From Sympetrum striolatum (taxonomy: Eukaryota; Arthropoda; Insecta; Odonata; Libellulidae): a DNA stretch of 64,000 nt. The stretch covers positions 92,546,254 to 92,610,253 of the forward strand of contig OX388343.1 of assembly GCA_947579665.1 (NCBI GenBank). The letters are read 5' to 3'. The position numbers were made by a program, and so were the translations under genes. Shown in pieces: positions 13,601 to 23,053 of the stretch (within the stretch, counting starts at the first letter, position 1; each line of letters starts with the position of its first letter). The notes under the pieces are model-generated. The model did no database searches. It was not told the origin of the DNA and worked only from the letters and a program-made list of their open reading frames with translations.

Positions 13601-16600
13601 CGAGGGATCTTTCAAATCGAAGATAGAAGACAAATTCAAAGGATAAATTTATTAAATAAGTTCCGAGAAATTAAGTTCTCAGATGATGTAACCGATATAA
13701 TGCGACCCCATTATGTGGGCCGTTCTGATACTGCCAGAAAGATTAGGGAAATAGATGCTAGAACGAATTGTTTCAAAAATTCATTTTTTCCGCGAACTAT
13801 ATGCGAAAACAACCGTTTAGGAAAATAGAGTCAAGGTGCCAGAACCCCCTGCCACACGCCGAAAGGAGGCTTGCAGGGTTCTTACATAGACATACACAAA
13901 TATTTACTGCAAATGTTAGAAATAATATCGGAATACGATATTCTGGGGAATCTTTACACCAAGTAACCCTTAAATCCCCCATGGATTTTGACAAAATATT
14001 GAGTTATTTTCATTTCCGAGTTTTAGATAATCAGTAATCTGCTCCGTATTCTTTTGGTCCAGCTAATTATTAAACGGAGCTCACTGTTTTCATAAAGTTG
14101 GTTCAATTTGGAGCCTTGGTCGTAAAATGCAAACATTTGAAAAGGAAAACATCGAAATTCTATGCTTAATACAATTTCTTAGTAACAGAGGATGAATAAG
14201 AGTATTAATAATATTTAATTTAGCGCATTTAGAAAAATCCTACATCAAATCTGTCATAATAGCCAAAGGCATAAATATAACACAAACTAAGGTACCGAAA
14301 ACTACAATGAAATTAAAAAAATTACTTATCCTTACCATGATTACCGTGTTTTGGCGATGGCTGCTTGAGCATTTAAGCTAAATACATTCTAAACAATGGA
14401 AACCAATGCTAATTAAGAGCTATTATTAAATTTATATTTAGGATTAGAATGGAATACCAATAAAAGACATTTAACGGGGCATGCGTACCCTATTAAATCT
14501 GATTGGTTTCTGCAAATAAATCTTCGGCTTAGACCAAAAACTCCTACAAAAAGACAATGGAGGTATTTTCAAACATCGGGGAACGTCTGTATAAATAATG
14601 CGATTTCTTTCAAAACACGACTCGGACGTCTTTTTCTGTACATCACGTGTGTACCAGTACAACGCGACGTTTTTGGGGCAAGTAAAAAACTTCACGGTAC
14701 GTTTTTGTTTGTTTTGTTACCTCCCATTGTCAGCACAACGCATCCTTCATCCCAAACGAGAGATATATGGCCAAAAACCAGGGCTGTGATTTATGTCGCA
14801 GGACCCCAAACTCCGTCGTGAGCAATAAAACAATAAAAATTCCCTGGAAATCTCTACGACCGAAAAGAAAAATACCTCTTGGGTAGGGTCCTTCTGCCCA
14901 CTCCTTTTCGAAACCCACTCTATACTACCGAGACTCCCTGTGGAGTTGTTCCCTCACCTCTGAATAGTCAGCTCGGCTATCCTCTCGTGAAGATCCCTTG
15001 TCCTCTCGTCCACCGATGGGCCAGCGACCGCGGCGGTGGGGGTGGGCTGGTACTGCCTGGTTCTGAAAGAGGCATAGCTTCCGCTGCCCCCTGATGAAGA
15101 CTTGCAGGAAGGCGCGCTGGGCACGGAGTGCTGTCCACTGCCGCGAAACGGCGCAGCATGAGAACCGTTTCCGTTGCTCATCCCGAGAAGTGGAGGACCT
15201 GCCGGCGATTCGACCGGCAGGAAGGTGTGGCCCTGTTGGCTGCTGGCCGAACCGTTCCTGGACTCTCTGAGGAAATAAAAACGGATGGCTTCTTTAAATG
15301 AGGCCCTAAATCTATCAGTGCTTAAAAGACTTGTGGGATGGGTGGAGTTTCGGAGATGGAGGTAAGCTGTTTTGGAGGTCTAATAGAGAGAAGCGTTGTT
15401 TCATGGATAGTAGCAGAAGACTTCGCTTAGTTTCACTTCGTCTTCGTCCGAAAATTAAGACCTGTAATCGGTCCACACCATACAATTACTAAGTAAACTG
15501 TGTGTGTGTACACACAAACGTGAAATAATGCAATTAAATTCCGTAAAAGCAACATAAAACTATCTTAATTAACTTGAAAGTTATCAAAGAATAACTTATT
15601 TTTTTATAATTGATTCGCGATTTCCTCGATATTTCACATAGAAACACGAAATTTGCAGAAAATAATGAAAAATTTCCCAGATAATACAAATAAGGCCAGC
15701 AATACATCCCGTTTAGATGGCTCTACCAGATTGTAAGCATGATTTTGATTCGATGTCATTTTCTACATCGAGAGTAATAAAATCCACAAATATATTGATG
15801 GTTTCCAAAATATTATTCAATAAAAATTACCGGAATTACTTGATTACTGAAAATTTGGTATCGCTGTTCAATCATCCAGCATAAACAAAGCTTATTTTTA
15901 CCACAAGTTTAAAATCGTGCTTAAATCTATTCAAAGATACAATTTCCTCGAATTTAAGGCATCAAGATATGGTAACCCTAACGATACGGACAAAAGAACG
16001 TAATGGGGGTTGGTTAAATAAATATTTCTTTCAAATTTAAATTCTGATAGGGTGTTGCATAAAACATTTTCCGCTACAACGACTTTCCAATTAGGTGCTC
16101 AGCCCGTGAAATTGCTATTGGAAAATATCTAAATTAGCCCACAGATAATATTCGGAACTCACTGGAGCATTTCCCCGTGTCTCCTGGCCTTCTTGTTTCG
16201 AACGCAGAGGAAGGCGAGGGCAACGGAAAGCACGAGGGCGATGAGGGCGCAGGCACATCCCACGGCCACGTAGAAGAAGCCGGCAGAAGAAGAAGCAGCG
16301 GCGGCCAGGGCAGGAGATGAATCCTCTATGGTATTCCTGTTTTCCCTCCCTTCTGGTAAAGCGTATGCATTACCTGCAAAAGAGAAATAAGAATACAGTG
16401 CTATAGCGGAAACACTCGAAATATTTATCTTGTGGAATCAGTATCATAATGGTCAGTGCATTAGGCTAATTTGGCATCGGGCTACATATCAAGCTGTCAT
16501 AGTTTAGATAATAATTTTTGAGATTTTATTATAAAAATAAATAGATAAATCCACCAAGTGAACCATCAGCTGATAATGGTCGTATCTTCTTCCGTTATTA

Positions 16601-19600
16601 AGTAATTATATATATAATTCTTTACCTCTTATATCATATATATCGATAAATTAGATAGCCATTCAGGTAGGTGATTATTATTTTTTTCGGTCCCCGCTTA
16701 ACAAGTAATAATGCATTCAAATAAAATTATTTTAGAAATTTGTTAATAAACTTTTGCTAAGAATAGCAAAATCCGCTTTTTATATCAATTTTCTCCAAAC
16801 CTACAACTACTCTTTACTCTCTGCGCATTAACTTAACGTTCATCTTCTATCTTCCTCACCTGGAGAAACTGAACGAGAATTGTTTACTTCAATCAATGAC
16901 TCTTTCACTTAACTATCGTTACGTATCACATCAATTATTTTTCAAAAACATATTAAGATGGAACTCACCAACACCTGCATCGCTCGTTTTATTACAACCA
17001 ATATTTCCGTCTTTTCTCGTTTGAATTTATATTTTCGCAAGATCATGCCGCGGAAACTTGGATAACAAATTAAACCCAATTATCCACTCCACTTTGTCTT
17101 GTTTTACCTCTTCGAAAATCTCCGCCGACGAGAGCCAACTGCCAACTAAAATCCCCATTAATTCCATGAGTCATATTTTTGTATACGGAGGACAATAACA
17201 TTAATCCTCCTCAATAGATATAAATAGGCTTTAAATGTGACTTATGAAAGAAATGAAGGACTGCAGACTTGACCCGTCCGACCCTCATTACTTCTGGGGA
17301 AAGACCGGAGAAGAAACAGTTACCATTCCGTTGCCCCTCCCGCAGAGGTTGAGCCCCTAAGTTAACTGTCCTTCTCTTTAAAGATTCGGTTTAGAGGGAA
17401 TATTTCAGTAAGTGAAAAACTCATTCGGTACGACGCAATATTTGGAGTTTACAATATAGGAAAGGATATAAATCTTATTTGGCTGACAGCTAAGGTTGAA
17501 GCGTCCGTGGGTTCTTTGAATATCCAAATTAAAATGCATTTTAATTTCCGACTACTCTCGAGAACGGTTATACGAATAGCATACTCTGCTGGCATTTACC
17601 TAAATTACATTTTAATTTTTAGCTGCGTTTTACACATGATTTCTTCATAAAGAGACACAGCTCTATCAATTTGAACTATTAATATGTTCTTGAAGCGAAA
17701 AATACCGGAAAAATTGAAATTTTATCGAGATGGCCCCAAAGATCCGATAAAATCTAATTCATCAAAGAAATATATCACGAAATTGAATGTGTGATGGCAG
17801 ACACGAGGTAGTTAAAGCTAACGATAATTTCTTACAATTTGAATTGAGCGGCTTCTTTTGAAATTCATAAAAATTATATGAAATATCTTCAGAAGATTTA
17901 CAGGATCATGCAATTCCTAGAATAATCATACATACTAATGTCTTTGCCGGGGGATTAGAAAGAGACTATTGGGATGGAATATAAAGTCTTCGTATAACCT
18001 TTCAAGACAGAAAATAGCCGATGATGAATTGCGTGAAATACCATTACAAGTGTGGAGTCAGATTCGGTGTAGTCGCCTTTCTTGAATAGCCGAGAGGAAA
18101 CCGAGTTCCGATAAAAGGCGGAGGAAAAGATGCATGGCTTTGTGAATTATCGGACTGTTGCAGCGATGATCTATTTCCGTAAAACCAATAAATTTCCGCG
18201 CGGGAGATAGCGGCGATCGTCTTCTGTTTCGAAATCACGATCATGACATTTGGAAGCAGATGGCCACTACACGAATGACAAAGCGTGTTGACTTTGGACC
18301 GATGCCCAATCGATGAATGTCCTTTATCGGGGAAGAAATATGCTCACGATTAGACTAACGCCACGAAATATTGAAAAAAGGAAGAACTGGGAGAAACTGG
18401 ACGATTCGAACTCTTCTATCAGCGTGTCTTAGAAAATAAAAAAAATTATCGTACGAAGTAGCTGATGATGTAAGGTTAAAATTACAATGATAAATTGACC
18501 CTATATTAAATTTAAAATTACAATTAATTTTGAGTTATTACAATTATAACAATATTAAAAATATGTGTATCCTTGAACTAAAGTTAAAATTAAAAAATAA
18601 TAAACTTAATTTCTTGGTTTATATCAAGTATTCATACCAACAAATAAATAGCTTTAAAATTCCCTTTCTAATCTGTCATTAATAATTCTTCTTGATAAAA
18701 TTATAATTAATAGTTAAAATCTGACCGAACCTAATATTCTTTATAGAAACAGATAACAATTTTGTAAACAATAGAACTAACAGTTGTTTTCACCCAATAC
18801 CACATCAGTGACATGATAATTTTGTCTGAATGACAAATTTTTGTACTTAGATCATTTCATCAATTAACTAACGATTCCTCCTTAAGATAAATAAAAGCGA
18901 GGTGGTAGAATTATCCTAGAGGGAGATACCATTACATTCTCTGATTCTGAACCTGGAAGCACGCTTAGATTACAATTCCATAGACTGTGAGATGAGATAC
19001 TTCAGCTTAGAATTCGAAGGCATGGTTGGATGATTGAGAGCTCGTGCTTTTAGGTCACGAAAAAGTGATCGAAGAAATTTCAAAGGTTACCTACTCCCTG
19101 GTGTCTGAAGTAAATATTACCTTCGATGCAAACATACGCCGATATCCTTACACACTACTATGTAACGATATATTTCCATATTGAAGTATTTCCAGAATCT
19201 GTAGATAGTACTGAAAGATATATGAACACGGATATCTATACTCTAAGAATGATTGAAGCCTATGATCCAAGAGATGAAAAAACAACGAATTGAACATTGG
19301 GAGAGCCTCAACAGGCCTTCGGTGATTCGGGGAAAGCAGTCTTAATTCACGAGAATCTAAAACAACACAATTATAAATATAAAATTAATTAAAGAAACCG
19401 TTACTTGGTGAAAACATTTAACATTAGCTTGGTTATTTCCATCATTATAAATATAATTATCACACTCATTCCACGACAAAATTCACCCGTGGAGAGCCTC
19501 TCGATTGTCAAGGCGTCTGCCGGAAGCGACAGAATCTCGCGCCAAATTTAAACAACTGTTTTTAATAGCCCACGGATATACACATCCCGATCCTAAACAT

Positions 19601-22600
19601 CAAAACAGAAAATGCGCCAGACTAAGGCATAAAATACACAAATTGCCTGAACCCGTTTTCATCGCTCTCAGAGCATTCTGTTACGCCACCGGATGCCTCT
19701 AGGAAAGCCAAGCCACTAAACTCCACGGCTATAGTGTTTTCGAAACCGCGCGCGATGGAACCGTAAAAATCCACATTGCCAGACTACTTTTCAGACACCA
19801 AATACTACGGGGACGGTAAACAATGGCGTCTTATGCCCACAATGGAGATTCTTAGAGAATAAAATTCGAGAGAAATCTGAACGCTGCGGGGGATATAACC
19901 TAGCTTCTTGAGTTTAAGTGCTTCCCAATATCTTTAAATTTTTCGATGTAAGCAAACATACCCGGAGACTTGAGAGTTTAAATTAAAATTAATATTTCCG
20001 TTGATAATTAGATCCATGTACGCATCCGGACAAGTAAATATATTCTACCAAAGATAAAGTTTTGTATAAATCAAGGTAGAATTTTATTATAAAATCTGCC
20101 GATGGATTAAGACAATGCCAAAATCCATAAAGCATTCTTTAATAACCGAGAAGGGTAACAGTAACATTTCACAGCCTAGATTCAGTAAGGATGAGTACGA
20201 TGTACAGGATTTCAGATAGTAGAAGTCAAGGAAAGAGGCTAAAAAGTCAACAGCAGAATCCTGAAAATTCTCTGAGGATATTAATCTAATCGACAGAAAG
20301 ATTCCCTTTGTTTATTCAAATCGCTTGCCAACAAAGGCAATCCAACAATTGAGGTAAATAAACGCTTCGCTTCACATGCTTCGTGATTCAATTAAGATAA
20401 ACGTCTCCAACTAAATCTATGTTTTACAACTCAATCCATTCTATCCGTCGAATTCCGGGAAGAGACGTCTGTTCCGTAACATCCTCCGGATGGGAGGATA
20501 ACAATTACATCCCTACCATTTCCCGGAGCGTCTGGTCATCCCAAACAAAGAAAAAGGAAACAATAACCCCTCCCACCTAAACCGGGGGCAGCAGCTCACC
20601 TCGCAACATACACAAACTAGACCTCTCTAACAGGCTTGGAGCTCTTGGGTGCCGCAAAGTTCATCTTGGACTCATGTCCAGCAAGGACCTCATAAAACAC
20701 GCATAATTCCAACAGAAAGTACATACAGTTGGACTTTTTCTGAAATTTGCTGTTTCACCTTGGTGACTTTTTTTATAGGTTCGCCTTAATTCATTATTAT
20801 TTAAATTGCTTTCTGGATCATGGCGATACTGAAAAATGGATTTAGCAATCTTTCTTTACGTCTCATTCTCTAATAAGCTCCCATATACTCTTCTCATTTA
20901 TGAGCTTTTCAGTCTTAATTTAATTTTAGGAGGAATGCTTGTAATCTAAGCATGTGTATATTTCAAGATCAATTAACTAAATTAATGGTCAATTTAAGAG
21001 AGCGAGACAATTAAATTCATCACAGGAATAAAAATAGGAGAGAGGAGATACGATTCGAAAGCGTAAAAACCCACATCAAAACAGAGACACGGGTCGAACC
21101 AGGGCGATTTAAAAGAATTTCGACCCCGGGTTGAGCCTCGAGCGGCTAATATGCGATCAGCGCTCGGAATTAATTTAATTTTGAGCGAGCACGGACCGGA
21201 AATGTCGACCCGAACTAACGCAAACAAATCCTTTCTCACCCTTGAGGCAGATCTTCTTCCTCTTGAAGACCAGCGACGTCGCATTCTTGGGCGACCCTCG
21301 CGGGGATAGCGTGACGTTGAGTCTCAGGGTGACGTTGACCTCGGCGTCGAGGGCGCCGGAGCAGGGCAACGCGACCATGAACGTCTGCGGCGCTATGGGA
21401 ACGCCTCCGGTGAGGGAGACGTTGAACGCCGGTTTGGAGAGGGCCGCAGGGTCCGACACTTCGACGCCCAGCGCGTACGGGAGCTGGAAAAGAGAAGATG
21501 GTTGAAAGGAGAGGAAATGGGCGTGTTGGGTTAACCCCAATAACGCAGGGATCCTCTAGGAGGAGGTTAAGTTTGTTTGGTTAACCTAACAAAGGGGCGG
21601 GGAGAAATTTTCATTTTACCCCCGCCGTATGGGAGAAAGAAAGCATGACTGCCTCCTCGGTTTTAATTACCGCTCCGTTTATTACGACACGTAATGGGAA
21701 TCGAGTTTGCGGGACTCCACGTCCTTCTCTTGGTTTTAACATTTTCCTTCTCCTCCACAAAAAAACAATTTTCTGGGGCTGGTATACAAACAATCTCAAG
21801 CCACCGGACGCTTTGAGGATCTTGTTACAGTTGACACTAAGTGGCAAATGCCTCATCAATTATGGATAGTCTTAAATAAACTACCAAAAGACGTCAAGAA
21901 CGTCGAAGGGATTTTACGATAGAATTTGTAGAAAGTACAGGAGATTATCACAAGTTAGTCAGGGACTGGCAACTAAAAGAGAAACGCTATTGAAAGTTAT
22001 CGAAGCTCATCAAAAGGGATAAGATAATTTTAAGTGAGAACACGAATAAAGATATTCAACTCCATATGAAGGGTTTTCTTATTCGTAAAACCTCGAATAA
22101 TATGTATGTAAAGATTGAAATCGATATAAGAGATGTTTGATTAGAAATGGTGATTTTAATAGATGGGATGGCCTACGACGTCGTTAAGGATCCTAGAGGT
22201 AAAAAAAGTTGGGCTAACCATTTTCTACAATATACAACACAATTAAATAAATTTAGACCAATCAAATATAATATAATCGAGGAAATTATGAAAAATAACA
22301 ATTAGAGCAATAGCAATGGTTTGAACGATAATATGAACTTATGATATGAATGTATCCTAAACGTAACATGAACACAATTTAGTCTTAATAAGAAGAGAGG
22401 TGATTTCTATCGGTATTGTAACAAAATGAGATTAGTCTTAGGTGACAAACCGATTCCCAGCTTCTCCCATTCTTTTAACGAGTGGTTTCTCCCACGTTTT
22501 AGGGAAATGAAATTATTATATTATTATTTATATATAGCTTCTTTCAATTGAATCGACTCAATTTGAAAAGCACTTTAAATAAATAATTAGGAGCTCTGGT

Positions 22601-23053
22601 ACTGAGGATTGACGTTCTGGGAGGATTATTATGGCATCATAAAAATACTGAATAATTAGAATTACTTTCTAGGAAAATTTTATTAAAATGGAAATTATCA
22701 TTATTTATCTTCGTCCTTTGAGATTATCTTTTAATAGTTGACTACTAATGGCTTTTCAGATGAATAGCCCAGTCTGAGAGAATCAAACTATGAATGGAAA
22801 CAAAATCAAATCTTTCCCCAATTAAATGCTATTCCTCTGATGCTTCCATCATGTTCCACGATATAAAAATTATTATTTCCTATTTTGGAATACGCTAGTG
22901 CAGAATTCAATTGTCCTAGACTTACCGGCTTTCCCGTGAGACTCTGCCACGTAAAATGAAGATGGTTGATATTTGATGGAACAGGTACCACGAAGTTGAG
23001 AGCGTACTCATTGATGACACCATCTCTGACGTAGAAAAGCTCCCTGTCAACTC
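4529..23053 (-). CDS. RYK/Derailed-family Wnt receptor pseudokinase, ten 3' exons (5' end missing)
   Basis: This is the whole visible coding span; the exons are listed separately. RYK/Derailed proteins are single-pass membrane receptors that bind Wnt5-type ligands through an extracellular WIF domain and act in axon guidance and cell polarity. Numbering the split first codon as residue 1, the layout is: WIF domain about 1-124, stalk 125-155, membrane helix about 156-182, S/G-rich juxtamembrane 183-295, kinase-like domain about 299-576. Kinase landmarks are EGTFG (309-313), VIVK Lys333, HRD 432-434, and DNA 452-454 where DFG is expected. All nine junctions are GT-AG and phase-compatible. The 1730 coding bases give about 575 residues, against roughly 600 for human RYK or fly Drl, so about 30-50 N-terminal residues are absent. 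Insects have several paralogues (drl, Drl-2, dnt) and I cannot say which this is. Confidence 0.96.
4641..7335 (-). other. Intron between exons I and J
   Basis: A 2.7-kb GT-AG intron, AT-rich. It holds one copy of a dispersed repeat (about 5092-5147, compare 53551-53599), an 18-base word at 5423-5440 repeated exactly at 12823-12840, and a short GC-rich hairpin near 5925-5955. No exon is seen. Confidence 0.85.
7336..7472 (-). CDS. RYK/Drl exon I: kinase-like C-lobe helices
   Basis: After ttttcag the exon reads WSFGVMLWELTTLAQQPY, the helix-F motif of tyrosine kinases. It continues SEVDPFEMASFLSEGYRLAQ and PLNCPDE, all diagnostic of RYK/Drl. The donor is CT|GTAAGT, phase 2. Confidence 0.97.
7473..8891 (-). 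other. Intron between exons H and I
   Basis: A 1.4-kb GT-AG intron. Apart from the retroelement remnant near 7952-8200 it shows only short unrelated open frames. Confidence 0.85.
7952..8026 (+). mobile_element. Degraded 3' end of a non-LTR retrotransposon ORF
   Basis: The plus strand reads AYMGTRVFNSLPQYLIKV before a stop. This resembles the very C-terminal motif of arthropod LINE reverse-transcriptase ORFs (a Tyr-x-Gly, then [VI][FY]N-x-LP). Frameshifted hydrophobic reading and T-rich sequence follow to about 8200. It lies in the intron between exons H and I, antisense to the gene. The match is short and the rest of the element is gone. Confidence 0.35.
8892..9051 (-). CDS. RYK/Drl exon H: activation segment, DNA in place of DFG
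   Basis: The leading A completes a Val codon (GT|A). VDEKLRVQITDNALSRDLF shows Asp-Asn-Ala (452-454) where active kinases have DFG. It is followed by PADYHCLGDNENRPVKW, nearly identical to the RYK activation segment. LAAESLQQKTFSTASDV replaces the usual APE-containing region. The exon ends in phase 0 at GTG|GTGAGT. The DNA triplet is the known RYK substitution and is not a sequencing break. Confidence 0.97.
9052..9943 (-). other. Intron between exons G and H
   Basis: A GT-AG intron of 0.9 kb with nothing else recognisable. Confidence 0.85.
9944..10096 (-). CDS. RYK/Drl exon G: C-lobe start with catalytic-loop HRD
   Basis: The exon starts with the G that completes an Arg codon, then FLQKCKLCPEG. 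It includes TTQEVVDMALQVLRGMHFLH and the catalytic loop GIVHRDLATRNC (HRD at 432-434, Asn 439). I recall vertebrate RYK and fly Drl having HKD here, so the Arg read from CAC AGA GAT is worth noting. It ends TGC GT|GTGAGT, phase 2. Confidence 0.96.
10097..10950 (-). other. Intron between exons F and G
   Basis: A GT-AG intron of 0.85 kb with nothing else recognisable. Confidence 0.85.
10951..11110 (-). CDS. RYK/Drl exon F: kinase-like N-lobe, helix C to hinge
   Basis: The acceptor ctgcag|AC completes G|AC (Asp), giving the family string VT-D-QASAVQV. SILLQEGLSLYALSHQHV holds the helix-C glutamate candidate (about residue 350). VLSVLGVSIEDRTAPFLIYP is the beta-4/beta-5 and hinge segment typical of Derailed. 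It closes with SGYTNLK and donor AG|GTGAGG, phase 2. Confidence 0.96.
11111..13040 (-). other. Intron between exons E and F
   Basis: A 1.9-kb AT-rich GT-AG intron. Bases 12823-12840 repeat the 18-base word found at 5423-5440. No exon is seen. Confidence 0.85.
13041..13156 (-). CDS. RYK/Drl exon E: kinase-like N-lobe, P-loop and VIVK
   Basis: The single leading G completes AG|G (Arg). CRVRLRSVVLEGTFGRVYRG is the glycine-rich loop. As in the family, its first Gly is replaced (E-G-T-F-G, residues 309-313), which weakens ATP binding. After TYTGMDGEEQE comes VIVKTVT, where Lys333 is the VAIK lysine equivalent. The donor G|GTGCGG (phase 1) is a less common but acceptable GT donor. Confidence 0.96.
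13157..14957 (-). other. Intron between exons D and E
   Basis: A 1.8-kb GT-AG intron containing the retroelement fragment at 13517-13828. Nothing else is recognised. Confidence 0.85.
13517..13828 (+). mobile_element. 3' fragment of a non-LTR retrotransposon reverse-transcriptase ORF
   Basis: An uninterrupted 103-codon reading on the plus strand has the C-terminal signature of LINE reverse-transcriptase ORFs. It contains PWEDLDED, RERRGIFQIEDRRQIQRINL, LNKFREI, YVGRSDTARKIREIDARTN and FKNSFFPRTI. The usual EWN-x-L after FFPRTI has become CENNRL, so it is decayed. It sits in the intron between exons D and E, antisense to the receptor. The element body is absent, which fits a 5'-truncated insertion. 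A family such as CR1 or Jockey cannot be fixed from this piece. Confidence 0.75.
14958..15266 (-). CDS. RYK/Drl exon D: cytoplasmic juxtamembrane segment
   Basis: The acceptor cag|AGAGTCC completes a Gln codon. The exon encodes 102 residues of Ser/Gly/Pro-rich, low-complexity sequence (for example SCKSSSGGSGSYASF) and ends RTRDLHERIAELTIQR. The ERIAELTIQR stretch matches the conserved lead-in to the kinase-like domain in RYK/Drl. The segment is markedly more GC- and CpG-rich than the flanking introns. The donor is AG|GTGAGG, phase 2. The conserved end makes the exon secure; the disordered middle has no function I can assign. Confidence 0.94.
15267..16162 (-). other. Intron between exons C and D
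   Basis: A GT-AG intron of 0.9 kb, AT-rich. A short TG/CA run lies near 15499-15517. Nothing else is seen. Confidence 0.85.
16163..16373 (-). CDS. RYK/Drl exon C: extracellular stalk and transmembrane helix
   Basis: The phase-1 acceptor (cag|GTAATGC) completes a Gly codon. A short stalk, NAYALPEGRENRN, leads to an Ala/Ser-rich stretch and one hydrophobic helix of about 27 residues (GFFYVAVGCACALIAL then VLSVALAFLCV). RNKKARRH follows as a basic stop-transfer signal, placing the C-terminal side in the cytoplasm. The donor is A|GTGAGT, phase 2. Stalk and helix residues are poorly conserved in this family, so the call rests on hydrophobicity, phase agreement and position between the WIF and kinase exons. 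Confidence 0.92.
16374..21239 (-). other. Largest visible intron, between exons B and C
   Basis: A 4.9-kb GT-AG intron, AT-rich, with no exon, RNA gene or clear element recognised. Open frames in it are short and unlike known proteins. Confidence 0.8.
21240..21483 (-). CDS. RYK/Drl exon B: C-terminal half of the WIF domain
   Basis: The exon begins LPYALGVEV directly after the cag acceptor (phase 0), continuing GKP from exon A as in Drl. It carries the two cysteines expected to pair in WIF domains (residues 84 in ALPCSG and 122 in KKICLK). Four N-glycosylation sequons are visible (NVS 64, NVT 93, NVT 99, NAT 110). FKRKKICLK contains a tetrabasic stretch (117-120) at the position of the proposed tetrabasic cleavage site in RYK. 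The donor is G|GTGAGA, phase 1. Confidence 0.96.
21484..22925 (-). other. Intron between exons A and B
   Basis: A 1.4-kb GT-AG intron splitting the WIF domain at GKP|LPY in phase 0. It contains the possible retroelement tail at 21818-21922. Confidence 0.85.
21818..21922 (+). mobile_element. Possible C-terminal scrap of a non-LTR retrotransposon ORF
   Basis: The plus strand reads WIVLNKLPKDVKNVEGILR before a stop. N-K-LP-x-[DE]-[VI]-K-N-[VI]-E is a common end motif of LINE ORFs in arthropods. The flanking frame shows no further conserved motif, so this is a weak call. Confidence 0.35.
22926..23053 (-). CDS. RYK/Drl exon A: N-terminal half of the WIF domain
   Basis: This is the first exon I can read. 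It starts after a cag acceptor with GA, the last two bases of a split codon (phase 1). G|GA would give Gly and the family motif L-G-x-D-x-E-L-[FY]-Y-V-R. The reading continues ELFYVRDGVINEYALNF and then VVPVPSNINHLHFTWQS, which is the ligand-binding WIF core of RYK/Derailed. It ends in GKP with donor G|GTAAGT in phase 0. There is no methionine start, so an upstream exon with the signal peptide must exist. Confidence 0.95.
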
